Below, piece after piece: positions 1 to 10,159 of a DNA stretch of 64,000 nucleotides. Origin of the DNA: Ascarosepion bandense (taxonomy: Eukaryota > Mollusca > Cephalopoda > Sepiida > Sepiidae); NCBI GenBank assembly GCA_037127315.1, contig JBBBDQ010000330.1:6617001-6681000 (forward strand), read 5' to 3'. The notes under the pieces are model-generated. The model saw only the letters and a list, made by a program, of their open reading frames with translations, was not told the origin of the DNA and did not search any database. Each line of letters starts with the position of its first letter. Within the stretch, counting starts at the first letter, position 1. The translations under genes were made by a program, and so were the position numbers.

Positions 1-154
1 TTATTTCTGCAACCTAGGTTTCAACCTTTTGGTATCTTCAGGCAATTTACAATAACTTCCAAATAAAAAATATTCAAAAGTTCTACAATATAATTGTATT
101 AAACATTTTTTAATACAACTGTGTACTGGTGTAATTTAATTATGACCAAAAACT
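1..154. repeat. Dispersed repeat of two modules, related to 27895-28065
   Basis: Bases 1-56 (ttatttctgcaacctagg...) match 28003-28060 in the same orientation, while 60-154 (aatattcaaaagttc...gaccaaaaacta) match 27895-27990 as the reverse complement. The two modules are therefore in different relative orientation in the two copies. Their nature is unknown; a foldback-type or inverted element is possible. No coding potential is seen. Confidence 0.6.
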
Positions 155-352
155 AGCTATTGGGCGCGTAATATGATATGCGCTAAAAAGACTACCTTCT
201 TCCACCAAATGCCCCGTGGCCCAGGGGTAGAGTCGCCAACTGAGGCCAATTCGGTCGGGTTTTGAGCCTGGGTTATGTAGCAATCAGAGTCTAACCGTAC
301 TGATGAGCTGTGATACAGCGAAACAGATCTGTCTGCGGATGACAATATATAT
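155..352 (+). mobile_element. tRNA-derived SINE-like element, copy 1 (family S2)
   Basis: The body carries a pol III A box-like TGGCCCAGGGG near 216 and a B box-like GGGTTTTGAGCCTGGG near 257, spaced as in a tRNA. The same ~200 bp recurs at 56284-56490, including a 3' part ending GTCTGCGGATGA followed by a (TA)n tract in both copies. That is the layout expected of a tRNA-derived retroposon with a simple-repeat tail. The parent tRNA was not identified. Confidence 0.7.
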
Positions 353-569
353 AAACAGCAAGAATTGATTTCAATAAGTTTTATTAAATTCAACTGATTT
401 TTTTTCATATAGTTTGTTGAAAATTCAGACCAAAATTGTGAATAAACTGTACAAAGGTCATGCAGGTTTGTTTTTGCATGACTAGTATATTATAATAATA
501 TAAACAATAATATTAAAATGGTAATCAAAATCTGCTACTCAGAGTTTCTTATTGTAACATAATTGTTAA

Positions 570-624
<55 letters not shown>
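570..624. repeat. (TG)n(TA)n microsatellite
   Basis: A short TG run passes into about 23 TA units. Open frames here encode only Tyr-Ile repeats and are not genes. Confidence 0.95.
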
Positions 625-625
<1 letters not shown>

Positions 626-715
626 CTGGACAATATTCCAGTCCGTTAACCAGGAAAGAGATATTTTTTTGTCTCAAATCTTTTCATCTTCAGGTTGGGG
701 AGTCACTGATAGACA

Positions 716-717
716 CC

Positions 718-782
<65 letters not shown>
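716..782. repeat. Compound (CT)n(TA)n(CA)n microsatellite
   Basis: Three dinucleotide runs lie in succession: CT, then TA, then AC. The same CT-TA-CA order recurs at 48890-48942, which suggests a recurrent compound array type. Confidence 0.95.
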
Positions 783-785
<3 letters not shown>

Positions 786-1289
786 GTAATTATGCAAACT
801 TAAATTGCCTGAATTTAGACATTCACCCATATGTATGAGCATAAGGGAGAAAATTGCACATGTGGCTACTGAAAAGAATGTTTGGTCCAGCAACAAAAAT
901 CCATTCGCCAGTAACTGACATTAACAGAACTAATCTATACTTCAAAATGTGGAAAATTTTATTGATTGTCAAAAGCAAAAGCAGTACTACCATTTGTGGA
1001 ATTTTTTTCATTCACTCTGCAGTATTGTCAAAGAATGAAAGCTTCAAATCTCAGAGGGAAACTGAAGAGAAAATTCTTCCCAGAATAGTTCTTTGCTAGA
1101 CAATTTACCATAAGGCATATGGCAGAAATCTGGTCACAAAAGAAAATCAATGTTGCATGAGAGATAAGTTTCCTGAGCAAAAGAGAGAGATAAGACAAGT
1201 TACAAGCTACGGTGGGAGGTGGAAGACATATTGGAGTAGAGGAAGTAGCAACAAAAGAAAAAAAAAGTAGTCTGAAGATGTGAGAAAAG
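783..1289. other. No recognisable gene or repeat
   Basis: AT-rich sequence that becomes purine-rich from about 1040. Short open frames on both strands have no recognisable motif. I see no splice or promoter evidence here. Confidence 0.5.
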
Positions 1290-1860
1290 AAGGGAAGTGG
1301 CCCAGAAATAAGAGGAAAAAAGAAAGAGAATGAGTCCAGAGATGAAGAGGAGGAGGAAGAGAACAAGCTTGAGTCAAGTGGAGGAAGAAAATGGGCCCTG
1401 AGACAAGTGGAAAAGGAAAAGGAGGAGACTAGAGGTCAGAGAAAGGAAAAGATTGGGCTGGGAGATGAGTGAAGAAAAGGTACCCAGTGATGGTAGAGTG
1501 AAAAAAGGATGCAGCAATGAAAGAAAGAAAGAGAAGGGGCTCATAAAGTAAAAAAAGAAAAAAAGAATGGGTTCAAAAAATTAAAGGAAAGAAGAATATG
1601 GGTTCTGAAAGATGAGAAAAATGATGAAATGGGGTCCTCAAGATAAAAGAAAGGAAGAGAAGGGAACCCAGAGATAAGAGAAGCGGAAGAGCTCAAAGAT
1701 GACAGAAAGGAAGAGAAGGGAGTTAGAGACAATAGAATGGCTCATAGACATGAGAAAAGAAGACAATGGGTCCAGAAACAAGAGATAGGAAGTGTAGGAG
1801 TTCTGAACGATGAGAGGAATGAAGAGATGGGATCCCAAGATAGAAGAGAGGATGAAAAGG
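1290..1860 (+). repeat. Diverged purine-rich flank of the 30-bp minisatellite
   Basis: The + strand is strongly purine-rich and shows degenerate ~28-32 bp units of the form GGG(N)CC-AGAGATGAGAG-AAGAAGA. These become regular towards 1801-1860, as expected for the decayed edge of a tandem array. Confidence 0.75.
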
Positions 1861-2630
1861 GACCTGGAGACGAGAGAAATGATGAAAAGAGACCTGGAGA
1901 CGAGAGAAATGATGAAAAGGGACCTGGAGACGAGAGAAATGATGAAAAGGGACCTGGAGACGAGAGACACGATGAAAAGGGACTTGGAGACGAGAGACAC
2001 GATGAAAAGGGACCTGGAGACAAAAAAAGGGACCCGCAGATGGGAGGAAGGGCGAGAAGGGAACTGCAGGTGGGAGGAAGGGCGAGAAGGGACCCGCAGA
2101 TGGGAGGAAGGGCGAGAAGGGACCCGCAGGTGGGAGGAAGGGCGAGAAGGGACCCAGAGATGATAGAAATGACGTGAAGAGACCCAGAGATGATAGAAAT
2201 GACGTGAAGAGACCCAGAGATGATAGAAATGACGTGAAGAGACCCAGAGATGATAGAAATGACGTGAAGAGACCCAGAGATGATAGAAATGACGTGAAGA
2301 GACCCAGAGATGATAGAAATGACGTGAAGAGACCCAGAGATGATAGAAATGACGTGAAGAGACCCAGAGATGATAGAAATGACGTGAAGAGACCCAGAGA
2401 TGATAGAAATGACGTGAAGAGACCCAGAGAGGAGAGAAAGAACGTGAAGAGACCCAGAGAGGAGAGAAAGAACGTGAAGAGGCCTGGACACGAGAGAAAA
2501 GATGCAAAGAGGCCTGGACACGAGAGAAAAGATGCAAAGAGGCCTGGACACGAGAGAAAAGATGCAAAGAGGCCTGGACACGAGAGAAAAGATGCAAAGA
2601 GGCCTGGACACGAGAGAAAAGACGTGAAGT
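1861..2630 (+). repeat. 30-bp purine-rich minisatellite with four homogenised blocks
   Basis: Units are 30 bp. Block A is 1861-2030 (gacctggagacgagag...; five full units and one 20-bp unit). Block B is 2031-2150 (four units, gacccgcagatgggagg...). Block C is 2151-2480 (eleven units starting gacccagaga, nine of them identical). Block D is 2481-2630 (five units, ggcctggacacgagag...). Because 30 is divisible by 3 and the units lack stops, three minus-strand frames (about 1638-2758, 336-342 codons each) and several plus-strand frames stay open together. That pattern argues against any one being a real protein; translations are pure 10-residue repeats. Confidence 0.95.
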
Positions 2631-3175
2631 GGCACAGAGGCAAGAGAAAGTATGAGAAGAGGCCAAGAGACAATAGAAAAGAAGAAAATGAGTCCAAAGA
2701 TGAGAGGAAAGAAAAAAAGAGGCTTAGAAACAATAGGAAGAAAGAGTAGGGGTTCCAAAAGATGAGGGAAATGAAGAGAATGGGGTCCTGAGATGAAAGA
2801 TAGAAATGGAAGGGGTCCAGTGATAAGAGAAGGAGAGCAATGATAAGAGGAAGGAAGAGAAGGAACCCAGAGATGAGAGGAAGGAAGATAAAGGGCTCAG
2901 AGATGAAATAAGAATAATACAGACAAAGAGGAAGAAAGAAGAGAAGAAATGATAGAGAAAAATGAAAGAGAAGATGACAACGGAGTAAAAGAAAAAAAAA
3001 AGAAGATGAAATTTTAAAAATTACTCAATGAATAACATTTGAATGGAGAGAACTGGATCAGGAGAAAGAGAGGGAAAGTAAGAGATAAGAAACAAAAATA
3101 AAAATAGATAGAATAAGAGAGAAGAGAAGAGAGAAGAGAGAGAGAGAGAGAGAGAGAAAGAGATTAAAAGATTTG
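2631..3175 (+). repeat. Diverged 30-bp units and polypurine/(GA)n tract
   Basis: Four more recognisable 30-bp units lie at 2631-2750, then decaying purine-rich sequence, then a (GA)n run at about 3118-3172. Long polypurine strands of this kind can adopt triplex structures; that is general knowledge and is not shown here. Confidence 0.8.
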
Positions 3176-3424
3176 AAAATAAACTCCTAAATTGAAACAG
3201 TATAAGGGAAATAAAGATAAAGTGAATCAGATTGGTAAAGCATGTTGGAAAAGCAGAAGCATGTGTTCATGAGGTAAAAAAAAAAAAAAAGTATTTGCAA
3301 GAAATGACTCCAAAATGAACAGTTGTTTTAAAATTTCTTTTTCTTTTTAAAATGTTTTTTTTGGGGAGAGCGACAAAGCACAAGATTAGAAACATCAATC
3401 AATACAAACCATGACAGGTCTTTC

Positions 3425-3990
3425 TTTTATTTTTACAATGTTGTTCACCCTGCAAAAGGCTCAAGAGCCGCTCAAAGTAGAGGGTTACAAAGTATTAGGC
3501 ACAGTTCATGGGGATAAGTGAAGAAGGTAACAGTTAACCTTAGACTTGAACAGATTAAGATCAGGAAAGCATCCTCTTGGGAGTTGGTTCCACAAAATAG
3601 TGGTTTGTGGAAAGAAGCTGCTCAAGTGGAACTTACATCTCACCAATGGAATATGAAGGGAGCTTTACAAAGTGTGTGGCAGTGTGGATTTTAGCTGTGA
3701 AGATTAGCACTAAGGAATGTTATTTGAAGACTTTTCATAAAAATAGTAATAAAGTAGCAAGAGACTTGTAACTTTTTGTCTGGGGGAAAAGGGGTTGTAG
3801 GGTAAAAAATAATTTATCATCCACAAGGATGCTGAGATTCTTTTTGAATTCTATTGAGACTAGAAAGTGAAGATGAGAAGCTCCTGCCAATATATTTAGC
3901 AGTACTCCATATTTTGGCCTGATCTGACTTTTGTAAAGACAGAGGAGAGCAGGAGCACTTACCCTGAAGCAGACTGACTTTGCTGTTCTA
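3425..3990 (-). mobile_element. LINE 3' fragment (CR1/Jockey-like), decayed
   Basis: Read on the minus strand, 3640-3510 encodes a typical LINE C-terminus with FFPQTTILWNQLP, then FPDLNLFKSKVNCYLL. Further upstream, pieces of the preceding conserved segment are visible in shifted frames (LYKSQIRPK...). The 3' end lies near 3425. The same C-terminal motif recurs on the minus strand at 9300-9460 and 27345-27590, so this is one family. Frame breaks make it a pseudogene. Confidence 0.7.
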
Positions 3991-4184
3991 AGTTACCTTA
4001 TGAATCACAGATTCACTAATGATTCTATTAGCCAAGGAGTTCAATAAATTTGCAATGAGTATTTAACTGACATTTTCTAGGATTAGAACACAGACATAAT
4101 GGAAGAGATTTGGACAGAGAATAACAGCTAAGTTGAAGAGGATGATTTTGTCTGCAATTCTGATTGGTTGGTTGGTTTTTGTTT

Positions 4185-4475
4185 AGTAGCATACCAACCT
4201 CCATTGAGTGTTTAATACCAAAATTTACATATTTTGTATACAATTTTATTTATTTTAGAAAAATAATGTTTTTTTTAGTGATACATATCTTACTAATTAA
4301 CCCATAGCTAGGAGGAAAAGAGGTGAATTTATACCTTTCCCAAGGATGTTGGCACGTAAGTGAATATAACTAACCCAACTGGAATTGGAATTTGGCTCTC
4401 TGATTAACAATTCTTAGCCATTATTTATTATACCACTTACTCATCTAAATGGTCACCCATTTAGGTACAGTACAG
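4185..4475 (-). mobile_element. 5S/tRNA composite SINE, 3' portion (interrupted copy)
   Basis: On the minus strand this holds the end of a 5S-like piece (4441-4475), a tRNA-like segment (4290-4440) and the shared tail near 4185-4260 that recurs at 41165-41275 and 44435-44500. A SINE at 4476-4782 splits it from the rest of the 5S head at 4783-4835. Confidence 0.65.
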
Positions 4476-4782
4476 GATGTGCGTTGTGGTGTAGGAGATA
4501 TCGGCTCGGAACGAGAAATCAGGGTGCCTAGTTCGAATTCCAGTTGAATTCATTGCATTCACTTTTGCACAAATACTCTTGGGAAAGGTACTAATCCGGC
4601 TCTTCCTTCCAGTTATGAGTTAAATATCAGGAAAGATTGGGTTCTATAGCCTTGGTCGGCAACCAGTCTACCGCAGAAAGCAATGGCAACCTACTGCGGG
4701 ATAATCTTCTGCCCAGTCAGTCATGTCTCTTTCGAGACATGATCGCACAAGTGTGTTTCACGTATGGCAATTAACTGACTGA
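4476..4782 (+). mobile_element. tRNA-derived SINE, full length (family S1)
   Basis: About 306 bp. The 5' part is tRNA-like with an A box region (GTTGTGGTGTAGGAGATA) and B box AGTTCGAATTCC. A unique body includes GGGAAAGGTA and CTTGGTCGGCAACCAGTC, and the 3' end is TTAACTGACTGA. Other copies in this window are at 10160, 17260, 18395, 19977, 31272, 43224, 49477, 53915, 57832 and 59668. It has no protein and is presumably moved by a LINE in trans. Confidence 0.9.
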
Positions 4783-4835
4783 CAGGAACTGTTGTTTTAA
4801 TGTGATGTGGCTATTAGCTGTAATTCTAAGAAAAG
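4783..4835 (-). mobile_element. 5' piece of the split 5S/tRNA composite SINE
   Basis: The sequence ggaactg...gtgatgtggct...gtaattc matches the 5S-derived 5' end seen at 36740-36777. It continues the element that stops at 4475, so the tRNA SINE landed inside the 5S head. Confidence 0.6.
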
Positions 4836-5150
4836 TCATTATTATTCCCAACGTTTATAGAACTATGCATTGTTTTCCTTTTGTCATTACAATAGAGTTT
4901 TGGATAATCCATTCTATAGTCTTCTTAAGATGTAAAATCTACAAGAGAGGTCCCTTGGATGAGGAAATGAAAATATGTTAATCACATATAAGGCCTAACA
5001 TTAAAAAAATTGCCAAAACACATCAAGCTGAGGTTTCACACAGGCATACTTAAATATACAATATAATGTTATAAAAGTAAATGCATGCTTAATTAGGAGA
5101 CTTCTTTATTATTTTCATATGTCATGACTATTCTTTATCATTAAAAGTTA
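4836..5150. other. No recognisable feature
   Basis: AT-rich unique-looking sequence with no gene, motif or repeat that I can recognise. Confidence 0.4.
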
Positions 5151-5154
5151 AAGC

Positions 5155-5690
5155 GTGTCTAAGAGTTTTAGTTATTCTACACGTGCTGTTGTCATATCTG
5201 GTCTGGTGCCCTTGTGCATTTTGAGATTCTTGACAAAATCCAGAAAAGGGTTTGCTATACAGTTGGTGCTGATCAGGCATCTCATCTCCAGTCATTTTCT
5301 CATTGATGTGATGTTGCTTCCCTCTGTCCATTCTATAAATATTTCCATGGTAACTGTATGGTCAAACTTTTTTTCCTTGTCCTGGCTGCATGAATTTAAG
5401 CATGATACTAAATTGGCAATTAGATTTCACTACTTTATTGTTATACTCGCAAGATGCAACCGTCATTTCTATTCAGTTTTTTCCCTCACTTCTGATAACT
5501 ACAATCTATAAGATTTAAAATGCAACATCAAGCACCATTTTTTGTCTTTTTGATATCTGTTACATTTTTGCCCTTTCCACAATCCTCCTTATTTTTACTT
5601 TTCTCATTCCATTTCACTCCCTGTAACTCATGTTCTAGTCACCTTGCTTGGGGTGAAATAATTAAAAAAAATAAAAAATAAATAAAGTGT
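5155..5690 (+). mobile_element. LINE 3' end, 5'-truncated and frameshifted
   Basis: Across shifted frames it carries the C-terminal LINE landmarks (CDVASLC-like segment, FYKYFHG-like segment). It ends with CCTTGCTTGGGGTGAAATAATTAAAA, the 3' tail of the LINE family at 7107-8370. It is a dead 5'-truncated copy. Confidence 0.7.
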
Positions 5691-5787
5691 GCCCTGAAGA
5701 AAAAATAAAAATTACTGAGTTACAAATAATGGTAGTCAAAGTTGTCTGGACAAACAAAGAAGGAACTGCAATGTAATCAATCAATAT

Positions 5788-6085
5788 TGTTACCTTGTCT
5801 TTTCTAGAAATATTTCTATGACAACTGCTCTAACCACATAAATTTACACATGCTACTAGATTGGCATCTAGGTCCCACCCTTTTACCATTGAACTAGTTA
5901 AATGTAACTTCTAATCTAATAGTTTCTTTCCTCACACTTCCAACCCTTTACTAGCTTTTTGGAGACCCACAACCTCAAAAAATTTCTCTATCCCCCTGAA
6001 TACCATCAATTTTTATCCTTTCTTCTACACCTGTGCACTTGTGGTGGCCCCACATTGCTTGGGATGATATTAAAAAATGAAAAAA
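5788..6085 (+). mobile_element. LINE 3' end, 5'-truncated
   Basis: The sequence ctagattggcatctaggtcccacccttttac matches 8039-8068 of the larger LINE copy. The tail ggccccacattgcttgggatgatattaaaa is the same family tail. It lies directly after another truncated copy, so two independent LINE 3' ends sit in tandem here. Confidence 0.75.
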
Positions 6086-6399
6086 AACCAAAAAAAAAAC
6101 AATCAGCTACTTCAGCTTTCCCAAATTATTTGTTTCATTACATTTCTGCCCATCAAATACTGTCAATTATACAGATACAACCATATAAAATTTGTCTGCC
6201 ATATTGACAACACCCAATTTTTGATAATGGCTAAGATGCTCCAAAATTCTTGAACAAGAGAAACAGCTACTTCAGAAGGTTTATCCACAATTTTGATTTG
6301 GATGTACATCGAACTTGAAAATGGTGAAAAAATAAAACAAATATTTAAAGAAATCTTGTCAGTTGAATTTAACAAAATTTGTTTAGATAAATTTTTGCT

Positions 6400-6446
<47 letters not shown>

Positions 6447-6466
6447 TAGATAGATAGATAGATAGC
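6400..6466. repeat. (TA)n(GATA)n microsatellite
   Basis: A TA run passes into GATA units and directly abuts the left arm of the hairpin at 6467. Confidence 0.95.
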
Positions 6467-6548
6467 TGTGAGTTTGTAACCCTGGGTTTCACGCTCTTGC
6501 GATGTCTGACGATCGCAATAGCATGAAACCCAGGGTTACAAACTCACA
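6467..6548. repeat. Near-perfect inverted repeat (37-bp arms, 8-nt loop)
   Basis: The left arm 6467-6503 and right arm 6512-6548 are reverse complements except for two positions; the loop is gtctgacg. The arms contain GTAACCCTGGGTTTCACGC. The outer flanks (gatagata / tatctat) extend the symmetry into the microsatellite. As RNA it would form a hairpin of about 82 nt. It could be a tiny foldback element or a small-RNA precursor; sequence alone cannot decide. Confidence 0.9.
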
Positions 6549-6599
6549 CCTATCTATATGAATATGTCAGTTCTATCACTGATATTGAGTGCTTTCAAA

Positions 6600-6657
6600 T
6601 AAGTACCACGCATATATAATATATAAATAATATAATATATATATAACAAATTGCACA

Positions 6658-6694
<37 letters not shown>

Positions 6695-6838
6695 TTATAA
6701 TTATATGCATACACTTTTCATATATGTATATATATTGTATACAATACAATATAATGCTCTACATTGTATTGAGCACTCTTTATAAAAGTAAATGCATGAA
6801 CACTAAGTAAAAAAACCTACGTGTTCTATAACTTTGTT

Positions 6839-6877
<39 letters not shown>

Positions 6878-6930
6878 ATGCACCTCATTTATGTCTACAG
6901 ATATGTGCGTGAATGTATACAAACATGTGT
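6600..6930. repeat. Cluster of (TA)n and TATATG-type simple repeats
   Basis: Several TA runs (about 6655-6695 and 6841-6870) lie in TA/TG-rich sequence. No gene is seen. Confidence 0.85.
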
Positions 6931-7106
6931 ATATGTAGATAATTTTTTTAAAATAAGACAAAACTTTCTAGGAAGAAAATCTGAGAAGTCAAAGTTTTAA
7001 TATAATAATAAAACTATAACTAAAGAATGAGCTAATGAAGAAATATTTTCCTTTAAATATTTCTTTCAAATATTAGTCAACACTAATTTCTGAAAACTGG
7101 TTTTAG

Positions 7107-8223
7107 GCTCTCGACAAGAATGGCGAAGCCCGAATCATCACCTTGGATATCTCTAAAGCATTCGACAGAGTATGGCATGCCGGCCTTCTACGGAAACTGC
7201 GAAGCTATGGCATAACTGGACTTTTGTTGGACTTAATCCAGTCATTCCTCTCTAACCGCACACTGAAGGTGGTATTAAATGGACATGCCTCCCAGAACTA
7301 CCCTACAAACGCGGGTGTCCCCCAAGGCTCTATCCTAGGTCCTACGCTCTTTCTAATCTACATCAATGATCTCCCCGATGCCATAAGATCACAAGTAGGC
7401 ATGTACACTGATGATACCACAGTTTACTCTCGCCTTGATCAAAAATCTGGTGTTGGTGACAAGGTGAACCTCGCTGCCGAGCTTGAAAAGGACCTCCAAT
7501 CCGTGGTGGACTGGGGTAAGAAATGGCACATAAAATTCAATTCTTCCAAAATGAAGCTGCTGTCAATTAACCACCACAGACAACCGCACCTCTCTCCCAT
7601 TAGTATGGAACAGGCTTGCCTCCCAGAGAGTAAAACACTATGCCTGCTTGGCTTGACACTCTCAGTGGACGTCAAGTGGAATGACTACATCGAATCCATT
7701 GCTAAATCCGCTGCTATGAAAGTTGGCTCTCTGTGCAGGGCCCGGAAATTCTTTCCATCTAAATCTATCCTGCATTTATATAAATCTACTATCTGCCCGT
7801 GTATTGAGTACTGCTGCCACATCTGGTCAGGTGCCCCTGCTATTCTCCTCGGGGTTCTTGACAAAATAGAGCGAAGAATCTGTAATGTGATTGATACCGA
7901 CTTGGCTGACCGCCTGCAGTCGCTCTCTCACCGGTGTGACGTGGCTTCCCTGTGCCTCTTCTATAAATACTTTCATGGCTTCTGCTCTGACAAACTTAAA
8001 TCAATAGTGCCCCTAGATGTGAATATGCACGAGATACTAGATTGGCAACTAGGTCCCACCCTTTTACAGTGAAACTGATGAAATGTAACCGCAATTTCTC
8101 CTCCAACAGCTTCTTTCCTTGCACTTCCTGCCTGTGGAATTTCCTACTGCATGCTTGCTTCCCCGACGACTACAACCTCCAGGAGTTTAAATGTAGGGTC
8201 AATAGACACCTCCTAACACACTA
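7107..8223 (+). pseudogene. LINE reverse transcriptase, C-terminal two-thirds
   Basis: The protein copies element RNA into DNA at the target site. Visible RT motifs are LDISKAFDRVWH (motif A, catalytic Asp), GVPQGSILGPTLFLIYINDLP (motif B) and YTDDTTVY (motif C, the Y-x-DD box; YADD is usual). The main frame is open from 7107 to the stop at 8070-8072. A second frame then continues with TRSHPFTVKLMKC, LWNFLL and YNLQEFKCRVNRHLLTH to 8223. Compared with the copy at 34826, the C-run at 8010-8013 is one base short (four C instead of five), which explains the frameshift. The N-terminal endonuclease and start codon are missing, so it is not functional alone. Confidence 0.9.
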
Positions 8224-8370
8224 ACTCACACCCACTCTCTCCAACTCTCTCCCTATGTACATCCTAACTCGTCTATCACCCTCCTTCTGACATTTCCTAT
8301 ACCCAATCGCTCTATGTAAACCCCTGTGCTATAGTGGCAGTGGAATGCCTTGCTTGGGGTGACACGATTA
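7107..8370 (+). mobile_element. LINE retrotransposon, 5'-truncated (CR1/Jockey-like)
   Basis: The element begins inside the RT domain at gctctcgac (7107) and runs through the RT, a C-terminal region, a ~130-bp 3' UTR and the tail TTGCTTGGGGTGACACGATTAAAA. 5' truncation is typical of target-primed reverse transcription. At least a dozen other fragments in the window share this C-terminus or tail. The assignment to the CR1/Jockey group rests on RT motifs only. Confidence 0.9.
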
Positions 8371-8479
8371 AAAAAAAACAAGCATCATCAAATCTAAAAA
8401 TGAAGTGACTTTATTCAGAAGATTTCTAAAAAGCCCATCTGTTTAACATTCATGCCTGTGAAAAAATAGTATTTAAAAA

Positions 8480-8885
8480 AAAAACGGTTTTTCCTTTGAC
8501 ACCACTATTATTACTGTATACACTTTTAACACCATTTACAAGATTATAAAAATATGTGAACCAAGTATAATACAATATTTATTATTTGTCTTTCATAAAG
8601 ATTTACTTACAAATTTGAAAAGAAATCTTTTATTCAAACATTTATAAAAAGACTAAAAAATAATCAAAATACATAAAAGGAAGAAATGGTTTCAATTTGT
8701 TTTAGTGAATTTAGGTAAAAGAAATGCCTAGAAAATGCATTTTTTCATCATTTAGAATTACAGCTACTTGTCATTATTTGTTCATATAAGTTTTCTTGTT
8801 CGCTAATATTTTTATAAATTGATGAATAAAGAAATCTCTTTTCATATTTATTTCTTTATAACATGCAAATGGTACAATGGATGTG
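8480..8885 (+). repeat. Segment R1, copy 1 of 3
   Basis: It begins with TTTGACACCACTATTATTACTG near 8496 and contains the motifs acaatatttattattt, ttttattcaaa and gaataaa...atttctttataa. The same ordered motifs recur at 10655-11045 and 11345-11765 with moderate divergence. No coding frame is apparent. Confidence 0.8.
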
Positions 8886-8889
8886 CAGT

Positions 8890-9245
8890 ATCAATCTTAG
8901 GGATAGAAAATCATCAGAGGAGTTAAAAAATTAGGCTGGGTATTGCCAATATAACAGATGGAATGCATCAAGCAAGACTTAGATGGCTTGGGCATGTTGA
9001 GAGAATGGACATAGAAAACCCAGTCAAAAATTCTATGTTTACTGAGGTTGTTGTCCCAAGAGAAGGATAGGTAAATCATGTAAAAAACATGGATCGAGCT
9101 TATCAAAGACAATTTAAGGAAGTTGAGATTATATAGTCAGGCGTTTCAGAAAATTGGGTGACCTGGAAAAGAGCCATCAAGAAAACTCTGTCCAACCCAT
9201 GGTAGCATGAAAACATGTTAAACAATGATGATAATGATAAAATAG
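8890..9245 (+). mobile_element. RTE-like LINE 3' end
   Basis: A degraded reading frame gives ARLRWLGHVERMD followed by the conserved P-V-K segment, and ends with the 3' motif NPW...HEN and an ATGATGATAATGATAAAA tail. These are hallmarks of the C-terminus and tail of RTE-type LINEs. Internal stops and frameshifts are present. Confidence 0.75.
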
Positions 9246-9299
9246 CAATAAATACTTCATTATATTTGGTTCACACATCTTTTATTCATTTATGTTTTT

Positions 9300-9465
9300 T
9301 TTTTTTACTAAAGTTCACTGAGTACAAGGCTTAAGAGCCACTCAAGGTAGTGGGTTACTGTGTGATGTTGCGTTAGCATGAGAAAGGAGAAGTAGTGAAG
9401 TTCTTGGGCCATGCAGGAAAGGTAACAGCTAACTCTAGACTTTAAGATTTAATAAGTGAATAACA
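9300..9465 (-). mobile_element. LINE 3' fragment
   Basis: On the minus strand it encodes LKSRVSCYLS, the same C-terminal motif as FKSKVNCYLL in the fragment at 3425-3990. A poly-T run at 9298 (poly-A on the element strand) marks the 3' end. Confidence 0.6.
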
Positions 9466-9634
9466 TTTCAGGGTTTAGTTGGAGATGTTATAAGTATAGT
9501 GCGGAAGCAGACTGTAGAAGGAACCAGAAACTTAATCCTAAACAAGAAAGATGGGATAAATCTTTATTCTTCTTCAAACAAACAGGGAAAGCATGTGAAC
9601 AGGACAATAAGTGAATCTACCTACTATTTTTGCA

Positions 9635-10020
9635 AATATAAAATTGAAGGAAAGATTTGAAACTGCAGAAATGTAGTTCTACAGAAGGATGTTGAGAATA
9701 CCATGGACTGAACATGTGCGCAACGATAAAGGTTTTGAAATGGATAGAAATGAAAAGGAAACTTACATTTAACATCAGGAAGAAATATCTGAAGTTTCTG
9801 GGATACATAATGAGGAAGGAGGGTTTGGAGAATCTGATATGCACAGGATATATAGAGGGAGAGAGGGGAAACAATGCATGACGTACTTGATACACTTAAG
9901 CAAGTGGATATCAGAGTAGGGTTTAGGAGAAATAACAAGGAAAAAGGTGTTAAGAGTTACAAGGGATAGGAGGATGTGGAGGGTCATGGTCGCCTATGTT
10001 CTGAAGGAACATCTTTGTTG
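9635..10020 (+). mobile_element. RTE-like LINE C-terminus, decayed
   Basis: Across shifted frames it reads as AEM-FYRRML, TEHV, KRKLTFNIRKK, LKFLGYIMRKEGLENL and MWRVMV-YVL, the conserved C-terminal part of an RTE-type endonuclease-reverse transcriptase. Related fragments lie at 22195, 33150, 42405, 43915 and 58600. Confidence 0.8.
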
Positions 10021-10044
10021 TCATTTTTCAAGACTATAGAACAT

Positions 10045-10159
10045 GGATACATTCACTTTCATATGTTTGGGTTTTGCTAAAATTCTAATCATCGGTTTTT
10101 AAAACAATAAATGAGAAAGTCAAAAAAGATATATGCAGTAATAGTGGTGTCAAGAGGAT
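10045..10159 (+). repeat. Left part of a duplicated segment (paralogue 12605-12720)
   Basis: catatgtttgggttttgctaaaattc through gtgtcaagaggat is nearly identical to 12611-12715. Its right edge, ATAGTGGTGTCAAGAGGAT, is one of two target-site copies flanking the SINE at 10160. Confidence 0.85.

Noticed and set aside
570..803. Open frames rich in Tyr-Ile and Thr-His repeats
   Set aside because: Translations of (TA)n and (CA)n microsatellites.
1638..2758. Three overlapping minus-strand frames of 336-342 codons and plus-strand frames up to 191 codons
   Set aside because: All arise from a stop-free 30-bp tandem repeat; three frames open together and repeat peptides with no domain argue against protein coding.
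5155..5511. 118-codon open frame as a novel gene
   Set aside because: It runs through a LINE 3' end in the wrong frame; the LINE C-terminal motifs appear in neighbouring frames.
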